From Azophilus sp965215035 (GTDB taxonomy: Bacteria; Pseudomonadota; Gammaproteobacteria; Pseudomonadales; Azotimanducaceae), in contig OZ244040.1 of the NCBI GenBank assembly GCA_965215035.1, positions 1,116,001 through 1,180,000 of the forward strand: 64,000 bases of DNA. Direction: 5' to 3'. Under the pieces are notes generated by a model. That model saw only the letters and a program-made list of their open reading frames with translations. It was not told the DNA's origin and did no database searches. Made by a program: the position numbers and the translations under genes. This document shows, in pieces, positions 9,014 to 17,270 of this stretch. Position 1 is the first letter of the stretch. Each line of letters opens with the position of its first letter.

Positions 9014-9098
9014 GGTGGTGCATCGGTTTGCGTCCGGGCCCCGTCGCATGCCCGGTGCGCCGTGCCTTCGTCCGCTGCACAAGTGCAAACCGATACCC
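9014..9098 (+). repeat. Inverted-repeat element family A, copy 3 (divergent, in tandem with copy 2)
   Basis: Begins GGTGGTGCATCGGTTTG and ends with GTGCAAACCGATACC. It is about 11 bp downstream of copy 2 and in the same orientation. The core is diverged but still reads GTGCGCCGTGCCTTCGTCCG. The two copies account for nearly all of the 8844-9145 gap. Confidence 0.7.
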
Positions 9099-9145
9099 GC
9101 GATGCGCACCGGCTCGTGGCCGACATTGGTGCGCTGTTCCAGTGC

Positions 9146-9805
9146 CTAGGATAGAGGGCGTTGCCGTTGAACCTCCGAGCGGCGGGCGGGGCCCGTTCCA
9201 TGTCGTTCCGTCCACTCGCGCCCGTGTTCCAGCAGTTGCGGAAAATAACCGCGAAAATCGCCGTGCAGTTCAGGTAGGGCAGCGGCCGAGAAGTTGACTA
9301 GCGCACCGTTTAAGTGTTCGCGATGCAGCCGCCGGGTTACGCTGCGCAACCCCCGCTCCATCGCCTCCGTAGTCTGGTAGTGGGCCAATAGGTCCTCCGC
9401 CACCAGCCAGTCTAGGTAGCGCCGCACACGGCGGCCGAAACGATGTGTGTGGGGTTGCAGGGTTGCATAGCAGCGTTGGCTGAAATCCTTGAGCGGTTCG
9501 TCGTGCCAGGCCGGCCAGTCCACCGCCAGGCAGTGGTCGGCGATAATGTCCACGAACACCGGTGCCAGGCGCCGCAACTCCGGGGGAAAGCGGTTACAAC
9601 TCTTCCTCAGGCCGCCCGCGCTGTTGCTGTAGGCATCGATGCGACGGTGCAGGCCGATGCCCTTGCGCAGCGGGGCCGGCCAGGTTTCCGGCACAGGGCC
9701 CTTGACGAAGTCGCCCAACAGCCCACCGGCAATGAGGCCGGGGCTGGTCGGGTCGTCCGGGGGTTGCGCCCGCGCCGCGATCAGGCAGTGGGCAAGGAAG
9801 TTCAT
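9146..9805 (-). CDS. acpH: ACP phosphodiesterase (AcpH / DUF479)
   Basis: A 219-residue protein beginning with the family hallmark MNFLAH and containing GDFVKG, HRRIDAYSN and ADHCLAVDW, the HD-like acyl-carrier-protein phosphodiesterase fold. It removes the 4'-phosphopantetheine arm from ACP. The ATG overlaps the stop of gshA (ATGA), so the two are translationally coupled. The C-terminal 25 or so residues are basic and extend beyond the usual family end. An alternative reading of the family as only a structural homologue of AcpH cannot be excluded from sequence. Confidence 0.85.
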   Translation of the reverse strand: MNFLAHCLIAARAQPPDDPTSPGLIAGGLLGDFVKGPVPETWPAPLRKGIGLHRRIDAYSNSAGGLRKSCNRFPPELRRLAPVFVDIIADHCLAVDWPAWHDEPLKDFSQRCYATLQPHTHRFGRRVRRYLDWLVAEDLLAHYQTTEAMERGLRSVTRRLHREHLNGALVNFSAAALPELHGDFRGYFPQLLEHGREWTERHGTGPARRSEVQRQRPLS

Positions 9806-11367
9806 AGCGGGGGCTTGAGATAGGACTCGAGGAAACTGTCGAAGCCCACCTTGTCCCGGGCTTCGATGGTCGCCTGGTCCGCAAAGGAGCGTTGCGCCAG
9901 GGCCTGCTGCCGAGCCAGTTCGCGCCGCGTGGGTGGATGCTCGTCGAAGTAGCCCTTGTGGGCAATGGATTGGTTCAGCGCGAACCGGAAGAAAGGGGCT
10001 TTCTGGCCGGCCATGACATCGAGTATACGTGCGGATGGGGTCAGGCTGGAATTCTGTGTGCGAGCGCGTTGCTGTTCCACGGCGTCGGTGTAGAGGCCTG
10101 TCCCGTGCGCCCTGTCGAGCAGTTCGGCCACCAGGGCGCACTGGCCCAGAATGGCCCGGGCGCGGTTGTCGCGCAGCTCGCCGCCGAGACGCAGCCCCGG
10201 CTCGCGCCCTCGCTCGACCACGGCAAGCTGCATTGCCTGGATTGCGGCGGACTCCTCGGGGCTGTCATCCGGGCTGTCGGCGAGCAGGCAGCACAGTAGG
10301 AAGGTGTCTAGGAAGCGAATCTGCCGCTCGTCGATGCCCACCCGCAAAAAGGGGTTTATATCGAGGCAGCGCACTTCCACATACTCCACGCCCCGGCGGT
10401 TGAGGGCGGTCAGTGGCCGCTCGCCGGTTTGGATACGCCGCTTGGGACGGATGGTGCCGTAGAATTCGTTTTCGATCTGCAGCAGCGCCGTGTTGAGCTG
10501 CCGGTAGCGCCCGCGAACCTTGACGCCGATGGCCTCGTAGGGCGGATACGACTTGGTCAGCGCCTCGTGCATGGTGCGGGCATAGGAATCCAGGCTGTTG
10601 TACGAGATGTGCAGGCCGCTCTGGGCGTCGCTCTGGTAGCCCAGACGACCCATCCTAAGCGATGTGGCGTGGGGCAGGTACAGCGTGCCCTCGTCGAGCC
10701 CCGCCAGGCCGTGCCGCGCGTTGCGGGCGAAGGAACGGCAGACCGCGGGCGATGCGCCGAACAGCAGGGTCAACAGCCAGCTATGCCGGCGGAAATTGCG
10801 GATGAGGCCGAAATAGCATTCCGTGATGAAGTCTCGATTCGCCGGATGGCCGCGGATTGCGGCGTACCGGTTCCAGAATGCATCCGGCAGGGAAAAGTTG
10901 TAGTGGATCCCAGAGATGGTTTGCATCAACCGGCCGTACCGGTGGCCGAGCCCACGCCGATAGACCGTCTTGGCCATGCCGATGTTGGAGGATCCATAGC
11001 GGCCGACGGGAATACTGGCCTCGTCGCCCAGGATACAGGGCATGGATGCCACCCACAGCAACTCGTCCTCCAGGCTCGCATAGACGAAACGATGGATGTC
11101 GTTGAGTTGGGCGATGCAGGCGTCGGGGGTATCGTGAACCGCGGTGATCAGTTCAAGTTGCGCTTCCGAGAAGTCGGTGGTGATGTTGGGGTGGGTTAGC
11201 GGCGAACCCAGCTCGTGCGGGTGCGCCCGCGCCGACAGATTGCCATCGGGGGCGATGCGCAGGCTCTCCTTCTCGATGCCGCGGCGAATGCCGGTGAGCT
11301 CCGGGCAGGGCAGCAATGCGCTGAGCGTGGCGGGCGCGATGGTGGGCCCGTCAAGACCGGGTGCCAT
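9802..11367 (-). CDS. gshA: Glutamate-cysteine ligase (proteobacterial GshA)
   Basis: About 521 residues from the ATG at 11367, close to the E. coli enzyme length. An ATG at 11424 would add 19 residues; neither has a strong ribosome-binding site. Family markers are RRGIEKESLRI, THPNITTDFSEAQLELIT, SGIHYNFSLPD and VEYVEVRCLDINPF. It makes gamma-glutamylcysteine, the first step of glutathione synthesis, in the cytoplasm. gshB is not in the window. It is followed by the overlapping acpH. It is unrelated in fold detail to the GCS2-type gene at 34560. Confidence 0.93.
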   Translation of the reverse strand: MAPGLDGPTIAPATLSALLPCPELTGIRRGIEKESLRIAPDGNLSARAHPHELGSPLTHPNITTDFSEAQLELITAVHDTPDACIAQLNDIHRFVYASLEDELLWVASMPCILGDEASIPVGRYGSSNIGMAKTVYRRGLGHRYGRLMQTISGIHYNFSLPDAFWNRYAAIRGHPANRDFITECYFGLIRNFRRHSWLLTLLFGASPAVCRSFARNARHGLAGLDEGTLYLPHATSLRMGRLGYQSDAQSGLHISYNSLDSYARTMHEALTKSYPPYEAIGVKVRGRYRQLNTALLQIENEFYGTIRPKRRIQTGERPLTALNRRGVEYVEVRCLDINPFLRVGIDERQIRFLDTFLLCCLLADSPDDSPEESAAIQAMQLAVVERGREPGLRLGGELRDNRARAILGQCALVAELLDRAHGTGLYTDAVEQQRARTQNSSLTPSARILDVMAGQKAPFFRFALNQSIAHKGYFDEHPPTRRELARQQALAQRSFADQATIEARDKVGFDSFLESYLKPPL

Positions 11368-11500
11368 CCGTTCTACGCTAAGAAAAGTCTGATTAAGTTG
11401 ATGTTCACGGGCACCATGTTCCATAACCGGTTGATTTTGCTTGGCGCTGCCGATGGCGTACTTGTTCAGGCCCTCCCTAGTGGGAAGCGGCCCGCGGCCA

Positions 11501-13066
11501 CTAGAAATCCAACGATGGCCCGGCGGCGGCAATCGCGGGGTCGACGTCGAACTGCCCGAAGTTGTCCACGAACTTGGCGATCAGGCTGGCCGCCGCGGCG
11601 TCGTAGGCGGTCTTGTCCGCCCAGGTGTTGCGCGGGTTGAGCAGGTGGCTGTCTACGCCGGGAAGCGCGTTGGGGATGTCCAAATTCAGCCCGGGCAGGC
11701 GGGTGGTCTCAATGTCTTGGAGCCCACCGTTGTGAATGGCGGCAATGATGGCCCGGGTTACCGGGATCTTGAACCGCTTGCCGACGCGGTAGCCGCCGCC
11801 CGTCCAGCCCGTATTGACAAGGTATACCCGGGACCCGAAGTCCTCGATCCGCCGTATCAGAAGGTTTGCGTAGACACTCGCCGGTCGTGGAAAAAAGGCG
11901 GCGCCGAAACAGGTGGAAAAGGTTGCCTGATAGGCCTCCGCGGCGCCGACCACGGTGGACCCCACCGTGGCCGTATAACCGGACAGGAAGTGAAAGGCGG
12001 CCGCCTCCTTGGCCAACACGGATACCGGCGGCAACACGCCGCTGACATCACAGGTGAGGAAGATCACGTTGTTCGGCTCGCCGGCCCGGTTTTCCGGCAC
12101 CCGAGGCTCGATGTTCGAGCGGGGGTAGCAGGCGCGGGTATTCTCGGTGAGCGAGGAGTCGGAATAGTCGAGTTGGCGGGAATGGGGGTCTACCACCGCG
12201 TTTTCGACAATGGTGCCGAAGCCGATTGCGTCGTAGATGACCGGTTCGTTTTCCCGGGTCAGGTCGATGCACTTGGCATAGCAGCCCCCTTCGAAATTGA
12301 AGACCGTACCCTTGCCCCAGCCGTGTTCGTCATCGCCGATCAGGAAACGGCCCGGGTCTGCCGACAATGTGGTTTTGCCCGTGCCGGAGAGGCCGAAGAA
12401 CAGGCAGACGTCGCCATCCCTGCCCATGTTCGCCGAGCAGTGCATGGGCAGCACATCCTTCTCCGGCAGCAGAAAATTCAGCACGCTGAACATCGACTTC
12501 TTCAACTCGCCCGCATAGCGCATACCGGCCAGCAGCACCTTGCGCGCCGCAAAGTTGATCATCACCGCACCGTCGCTGGCTGTGCCGTCGCGTTCCGGCC
12601 GGCAGAGGAAGCCCGGTGCGCTGGCCACCTGCCACACTTCCTTGTTGTGTGGATTGTAGTGTTCGGGGGATATGAACAGCGCCTTGCCGAACAGCGCGTG
12701 CCAGGCGTATTCCGTGTTGATCTCCACCGGCAGATAGTGCTCCGGGTCGGCGCCGACATGCAGGTGCGACATGAAGCATCCCGTGTGTTCCAGGTGGAGT
12801 TGCACCCGGTCCCACAGCGCATCGAACACCGCCGGCGTTGTGGGGTGGTTGATGGCCCCCCAGTCGATGGCCTCGGAGGTGGAGGGCTCGTCGACGATGA
12901 ATCGGTCCTTGGGCGAGCGGCCGGTGCGTTGGCCGGTCTCGACAACGATGGCGCCATTGCTGGCGAAGCGTCCTTCGCCGCGTATAACCGCCAGTTCGGC
13001 AAGTTGCGCGGCACCTAGCTCGGCAAGGATTCCCGGACGGGATGTGCTGTTGATCTGAGCGGCCAT
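11501..13066 (-). CDS. pckA: Phosphoenolpyruvate carboxykinase (ATP)
   Basis: A 521-residue enzyme interconverting oxaloacetate plus ATP and phosphoenolpyruvate, the entry step of gluconeogenesis. Visible are the kinase-1a P-loop GLSGTGKT (225-232), GDDEHGW for metal and nucleotide binding, and GRSPKDRFIV near the N-terminus. Start at 13066 (MAAQINSTSR) with GGAGG about 13 nt upstream; an upstream ATG at 13108 overlaps that site and is less likely. The gene fits the rest of the window, where propionyl-CoA is fed into C4 acids that need this enzyme for sugar synthesis. Confidence 0.96.
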   Translation of the reverse strand: MAAQINSTSRPGILAELGAAQLAELAVIRGEGRFASNGAIVVETGQRTGRSPKDRFIVDEPSTSEAIDWGAINHPTTPAVFDALWDRVQLHLEHTGCFMSHLHVGADPEHYLPVEINTEYAWHALFGKALFISPEHYNPHNKEVWQVASAPGFLCRPERDGTASDGAVMINFAARKVLLAGMRYAGELKKSMFSVLNFLLPEKDVLPMHCSANMGRDGDVCLFFGLSGTGKTTLSADPGRFLIGDDEHGWGKGTVFNFEGGCYAKCIDLTRENEPVIYDAIGFGTIVENAVVDPHSRQLDYSDSSLTENTRACYPRSNIEPRVPENRAGEPNNVIFLTCDVSGVLPPVSVLAKEAAAFHFLSGYTATVGSTVVGAAEAYQATFSTCFGAAFFPRPASVYANLLIRRIEDFGSRVYLVNTGWTGGGYRVGKRFKIPVTRAIIAAIHNGGLQDIETTRLPGLNLDIPNALPGVDSHLLNPRNTWADKTAYDAAAASLIAKFVDNFGQFDVDPAIAAAGPSLDF

Positions 13067-13339
13067 GGATCGATGCGGTTCCTCCAGTGTCCTGTCTCTT
13101 CGTTGCACATGGTTTCAGAGCGAGCGTGATGCGTCAATGTGGCACAGCTCAGGGTGTTGTAAACAAATAGAACTGTCCGCTTTTAAAACAAGTAAAGTGT
13201 CCGGTTCTGCCGCAGGCCGCACGGGCAGGGCTTTAGTGCCGATCTGCAGCAAAAACGCGTCTGTTCGCCAACCCTGCAAATCGTAGGCTCCGGGCTCGCG
13301 GTAGGGGTTCTCCTCTGTGCCCGCCAGCCAGCCAGGGCG

Positions 13340-13996
13340 TTATCCATCCGGCAGCAACTCCGCGAAATCATTGAAAGCCTGGAATGCCAGGCTGCTGCGC
13401 GAGGGCTGTGCGGAGTCTGGCTGCCGGATGGTGAGCAGGTGTTGGATACCGAAGGTGGCGGCGGCATCGAGCACGGCCTGGTTGTCGTCGATCAACAGGG
13501 TGCTGCGGGCGTCGAACGGGTGACGCTCCGCCAGGCTTGCCCAGAACGGCACCGTTTCCTTGGGGTGGCCGTAGTCGTGGGACGACACCGAAGCGTGCAT
13601 GGCGCCACACAGGCCGGAGCGGGCATGCTTTACCGCCAGGCTGTCGCGGTGGGCGTTGGTGACCAGAATCATGCGGATGCCCCTGCCCCGAAGCCAACCA
13701 AGAAAAGTTTCGGCACCGGGGCGGTACCGAATAAGGTGCGCCAATTCATGGTGCAGGGCCAGTATCTCCAGGCCCGTATAGCGCGCCCAATAGTCGAGAC
13801 AGTAGAACTCCAGGGTGTGGCGGGTGTCCCGCATGTGGTTCAATAGCTGTTCCCTGGCCCCGGCTGCCGTCGGCGAGCGTGTTTTGCAATACCTATCCGG
13901 CACGAGTTGGTTCCACAGCATGTTGTCGAACCGGAGATCGAGCAGCGTGCCGTCCATATCCAGCAGCACCGTATCGATTTCCTGCCAGTCGATCAT
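13340..13996 (-). CDS. yrfG: HAD-family GMP/IMP nucleotidase (YrfG-like)
   Basis: A 218-residue HAD hydrolase with the nucleophile motif DMDGTLLD (D13, D15), motif II LVTNAH, and motif IV LIDDN. The N-terminal IDWQEIDTVLLDMDGTLLD and the WARYTGLEI segment match the YrfG purine 5'-nucleotidases that dephosphorylate GMP and IMP. It is divergent from cysQ. In many gammaproteobacteria nudE lies between these two; here it is absent. The substrate assignment rests on family resemblance only. Confidence 0.85.
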   Translation of the reverse strand: MIDWQEIDTVLLDMDGTLLDLRFDNMLWNQLVPDRYCKTRSPTAAGAREQLLNHMRDTRHTLEFYCLDYWARYTGLEILALHHELAHLIRYRPGAETFLGWLRGRGIRMILVTNAHRDSLAVKHARSGLCGAMHASVSSHDYGHPKETVPFWASLAERHPFDARSTLLIDDNQAVLDAAATFGIQHLLTIRQPDSAQPSRSSLAFQAFNDFAELLPDG

Positions 13997-14089
13997 TTCT
14001 TTTGGTGCGGGGTGCCGCCTCGGGCTCTCGGCTGCCGGCGATTCCCGCACAATAGCAAATTCCACCACTTGGATGTTGTGCCGCGCCCC

Positions 14090-14935
14090 ATGACTAAAGC
14101 CCCGCCGTTCTCGCCGAATTCCGAATACCCGATTGCCGCCTTGATCGAAACAACCCGCCGGGCCGGCGCGGCGATACTGGAAATCTATGGGACGGACTTT
14201 GAGGTGCGGCGCAAATCGGATACATCGCCACTCACCCAGGCCGATTTGGCCGCCCACGAGATCATCGCGGCGGAGCTGGGGGCGCTGACACCCAAGCTGC
14301 CCCTGCTGTCCGAGGAATCGACACCCCCCGCCTATAGCGAGCGCCGCCGCTGGCAGCGCTACTGGCTGGTCGACCCCTTGGATGGTACCCGGGAGTTCAT
14401 CAACCGCAATGGAGAATTCACGGTCAACATCGCGCTCATTGAAAATGGCCGGCCCAGTCTCGGTTTGGTGGGTGTGCCGACCCAGGGCAAGGTTTATGTC
14501 GGGCGGGTGGCCGCACGGCGGGCGGAGTGCCATGAGGCCGGTGCCGTTCGGCGGATTGGCGGGCGCCCCATGGCGGAAGACTCGCCCCTGACGGTGGTGG
14601 CAAGCCGCAGTCACGGCAATGAGCGGCTGCAACGCTACCTGCAAGCCTTGGCGGAGCTGTTTCCCGGGGTGGAACGACGGTCTGTCGGCAGTTCGCTGAA
14701 GCTGTGCCTGCTGGCGGAGGGTGGTGCCGACCTCTACCCTCGGCTCGGGCCCACCTCGGAGTGGGACATAGCCGCGGCGCACGCTGTGCTGACTGCCGCC
14801 GGCGGCGCAATCCGGCACCTTGACGGGGCACCCATTGCCTACAACAAGCGGTCGTTCCTGAACCCCGATTTCATCGCCGTGGCCGACGCGGGCTTTCCCT
14901 GGGTGGAGAGACTTAAATCGCTTGCCGCCCGGTAG
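14090..14935 (+). CDS. cysQ: 3'(2'),5'-bisphosphate nucleotidase CysQ
   Basis: A 281-residue inositol-monophosphatase-fold enzyme that hydrolyses 3'-phosphoadenosine 5'-phosphate, removing the by-product of sulfate assimilation. The metal-binding residues are visible: SEES (74-77), DPLDGTREF (95-103) and SEWDIAAAHAV near the C-terminus. The start at 14090 was chosen because it begins the family homology; a GTG a few codons upstream is possible. It is divergently oriented to yrfG with about 90 bp between starts, enough for two promoters. It is lithium-sensitive in characterised relatives. Confidence 0.93.
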   Translation: MTKAPPFSPNSEYPIAALIETTRRAGAAILEIYGTDFEVRRKSDTSPLTQADLAAHEIIAAELGALTPKLPLLSEESTPPAYSERRRWQRYWLVDPLDGTREFINRNGEFTVNIALIENGRPSLGLVGVPTQGKVYVGRVAARRAECHEAGAVRRIGGRPMAEDSPLTVVASRSHGNERLQRYLQALAELFPGVERRSVGSSLKLCLLAEGGADLYPRLGPTSEWDIAAAHAVLTAAGGAIRHLDGAPIAYNKRSFLNPDFIAVADAGFPWVERLKSLAAR

Positions 14936-15321
14936 CGCAGGAGTAGGCCAAACGGCCAAACATTTGGCAACGGGCGGCGGCAAGGGGAATAAGGAGAGAG
15001 GCGGGTTGGCCTCAACTAGCCGACGCTCTATGTGTGTGCGTTCGCCCTGCCGAAGAGAAAAACTTACATACAGCGCCGACTAGTGAGGTTGCCTAGAATG
15101 CACAAAAAACCCTGAGAAAAAAAGACGATTTCCGGGCACCTTGGCGGGCCTTGGGAAAATCATATGGGGCATCAAGAAGTTAGGCTGAACGATTCCATAC
15201 TTCTTTCATTTTTACGATTTTTCTCAATTGAGTGCCGGTCCAGGTGCCCTACCCGGGGTGAAAGGCCGGCGCGGGGACGGACGGCGCGGCCTAGGTTCGG
15301 CGTCATGGGAGCCCCGGTGCC
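14936..15321. other. Intergenic region, no gene seen
   Basis: Includes an AT-richer stretch (about 15090-15225) with A runs. No coding frame with family resemblance, no tRNA and no member of the repeat families found elsewhere in the window. Confidence 0.5.
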
Positions 15322-16530
15322 TTACCAGGTTGCGGGCAGGGAAAGCACGCCGCGCAGGGTGATGGTGCGTTTCCAGGTGGGATTCTCGATGTCGTCGAGG
15401 GCGAGGCGGGGCAACCGCCGGAACAGCACATTCAGGGCCTCGGCCACCTCTAGGCGCGCGAGTTGTGCCCCAAGGCAGTAGTGAGCTCCGCCGCCGAACG
15501 ACAGCGGCCGAATGCCCGTGCGGGTGATGTCGAGTTCATCCGGTCGGTCGAAGACCGCCGGGTCACGGTTGGCCGCGGCGAGCAGGGCGATGATCTGAGT
15601 GCCCTTGCGTAGCGGCACCCCGGCCAATTCCATGTCCGCGAGCGCCGCACGCCCGGTGAGCTGCACGGAACTGTCGTAGCGCAGGAACTCCTCTGCGGCC
15701 TGGGGCGCTAGCGCCGGCTCGCTTTTCAACAGGGCGAGTTGATCCGGGTTGCGGTACAGCGCCAGCAGTGCGTTGCCCATCAGGTTGACGGTCGTTTCGT
15801 GCCCAGCGGCGAACAGTAGCTGGATATTGGCGGTCAACTCCCGCCTGGTCAGCTTGCCGTGCTCCGTTTCACTCTCGACCAGCGCCGTGATCAGGTCGTC
15901 TTGGGGATGGTTGCGCCGTGCGGCGCAAAGCCCGGCGAAATAGGCTTGGCTCTGTAGCATACCTGCATTCGCTTCCTCGAGCTCGTCGGGCGTCATGGGG
16001 TTCGGGTCGATCAACCGGCCCCGCACGTGGCCGCCCCTGATGAATTCGGCCTGGTCCGGCTCGGGAATGCCCAGCATGTCGCAGATGACGATGACCGGCA
16101 GGGGGTGCAGGAACAGCTTTACCAGATCCCCTTCGCCCCGTTCGATGAAGGAATCAATGAGTTCCTCGGCGATGGCCACGATGCGCGCCCGCATCGCCTG
16201 CACCCGGCGCGCGTCGAACGCCTTGACCACCAGGCCGCGCAGGCGCGTGTGGTCCGGCGGGTTTTGAAACAGCATCATGTGGCGCAAGCCGGCGTAGGCG
16301 GGGTTGGCGAGCCGCTCCGCAAGCTGCTCTTCGGTCATGCGCGGGTCGTCGGCATGGCCGAGCCGCCGGTCCCGCACCGCCGCCTGCACCCGTTCATAGC
16401 TGGAAAGCACCAACAGGTTATGATCCGGTAGCGGTAGCACGGGGCTGGTTTCCCGGAGTTGACGGTACAGCGGATAGGGGTCGGCGACGATCTCCGGGGT
16501 GAAAATGGTTTCGAAACTAAATTCGGGCAT
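15322..16530 (-). CDS. Cytochrome P450
   Basis: A 402-residue soluble bacterial P450. It has the I-helix motif FAAGHETT, the K-helix ExxR (EEFLR), and the haem-binding loop FGGGAHYCLG with the thiolate cysteine at about residue 352. The start at 16530 (MPEFSFETIF) fits family length; an 8-codon extension is possible. It resembles CYP107/CYP109-like class I enzymes that need a ferredoxin and reductase, neither of which is in the window. Substrate cannot be deduced; nearby lipid and carotenoid enzymes suggest a hydrophobic molecule. Confidence 0.93.
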   Translation of the reverse strand: MPEFSFETIFTPEIVADPYPLYRQLRETSPVLPLPDHNLLVLSSYERVQAAVRDRRLGHADDPRMTEEQLAERLANPAYAGLRHMMLFQNPPDHTRLRGLVVKAFDARRVQAMRARIVAIAEELIDSFIERGEGDLVKLFLHPLPVIVICDMLGIPEPDQAEFIRGGHVRGRLIDPNPMTPDELEEANAGMLQSQAYFAGLCAARRNHPQDDLITALVESETEHGKLTRRELTANIQLLFAAGHETTVNLMGNALLALYRNPDQLALLKSEPALAPQAAEEFLRYDSSVQLTGRAALADMELAGVPLRKGTQIIALLAAANRDPAVFDRPDELDITRTGIRPLSFGGGAHYCLGAQLARLEVAEALNVLFRRLPRLALDDIENPTWKRTITLRGVLSLPATW

Positions 16531-16699
16531 ACTTGGTTCTCGGGTGCCGCCCACCGGCTATGGCCGGCACTGGCGCCGGGGATTCCCGCAGTTTCAGAAC
16601 CTTGTGTGTATCGGCATCCAGCGGCATGGGCGACCTTGTCAGCCGTCGGGCAATGATGGCACCGCAGACTACCATCAGCCCGAAAATCTCACCAGACAT
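16517..16699 (-). CDS. Possible 60-residue membrane peptide overlapping the P450 start
   Basis: A short frame with GC-rich third positions and one hydrophobic segment (EIFGLMVVCGAIIARRL). Its stop lies 14 bp inside the P450 gene. There is no ribosome-binding site at the ATG, and the frame is open for some distance upstream, so it may be the tail of a decayed gene. I do not recognise it. Confidence 0.2.
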   Translation of the reverse strand: MSGEIFGLMVVCGAIIARRLTRSPMPLDADTHKVLKLRESPAPVPAIAGGRHPRTKYARI

Positions 16700-16808
16700 G
16701 TGTACCGGCTCAGCCAGGGCGATCCCATAGTCGTTCGCAACCCGTTGATCTGTTGGGCGATTGCGCGAGAGCGGACATCCGGGCTGGAAGGGACTATGGT
16801 GCGCCTCC

Positions 16809-17045
16809 ATGGCGATGCGCGGACATGGAGATCCAGAGGCCGCGGCGGGGGGCCTGGGCTTTCCCCTGTCGGAGGTTGCGGTGCGTCCGGTGCGGGACGC
16901 CGCCGAGCGGGCGGAATGGGACCGTCTCATGGACGACCGGCACTACCTGGGGTTCCGGGGGATGTTCGGCGACGGCCTCCGGCACGTGGCGGCGGGACCG
17001 GACGGCCGGTGGCTGGCGCTGCTGGGGTGTGCCAAATGTGTCTGA
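16809..17045 (+). pseudogene. Truncated DUF4338 (DruA-like) gene
   Basis: The frame encodes VRPVRDAAERAEW, RLMDDRHYLGFRGM and DGRWLALLG, the conserved N-terminal part of DUF4338, the domain of the Druantia protein DruA and of many stand-alone transposon-associated proteins. Homology stops exactly where a 28-bp direct repeat begins (17024); the next codons are unrelated and reach a stop at 17043-17045. About three quarters of the usual protein is missing. No other Druantia genes are present, so this is a fragment, not a defence system. Confidence 0.65.
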
Positions 17046-17051
17046 GCTACA
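17024..17051 (+). repeat. 28-bp direct repeat, left copy
   Basis: An exact 28-bp sequence starting GGGGTGTGCCAAATGTGTC, repeated in the same orientation at 19241-19268. The left copy truncates the DUF4338 frame. The pair brackets the SGNH-hydrolase gene. Confidence 0.9.
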
Positions 17052-17270
17052 ACACGGCCGCAAGGGACGGTATCGGGGAAAGACGGTCGCGGCGGCTCCT
17101 GGAGCGACGTCCCGCGGAGCCTCCGCTCCGCCTTCCGCTTCAGGCTCGTTTCCGGAGGCCGGCTTTACGTTGTTGGATTCCGTGTTGCCCGGCCGCTCAC
17201 TCCTTGAGTCTTCATGTCATTACCTCGTGGGGTTGAGAGGCGAAGTGCGGTGGCGGGAGGATCACGGCTG

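Noticed and set aside
11441..13018. A 525-codon frame on plus, antisense to pckA
   Set aside because: It mirrors a gene with clear PEP carboxykinase motifs; long antisense frames are expected at this G/C content.
13165..13215. Paired GTCCG motifs (AGAACTGTCCGCTTTT and AAAGTGTCCGGTTCT), resembling AGAACCGGACAGTTC at 33221
   Set aside because: Similarity is short and partly direct, partly inverted; not enough to define an element.
16761..17045. A Druantia-type antiphage system, suggested by the DUF4338 (DruA-like) sequence
   Set aside because: Only the N-terminal part of the domain remains and none of the other Druantia genes are nearby.
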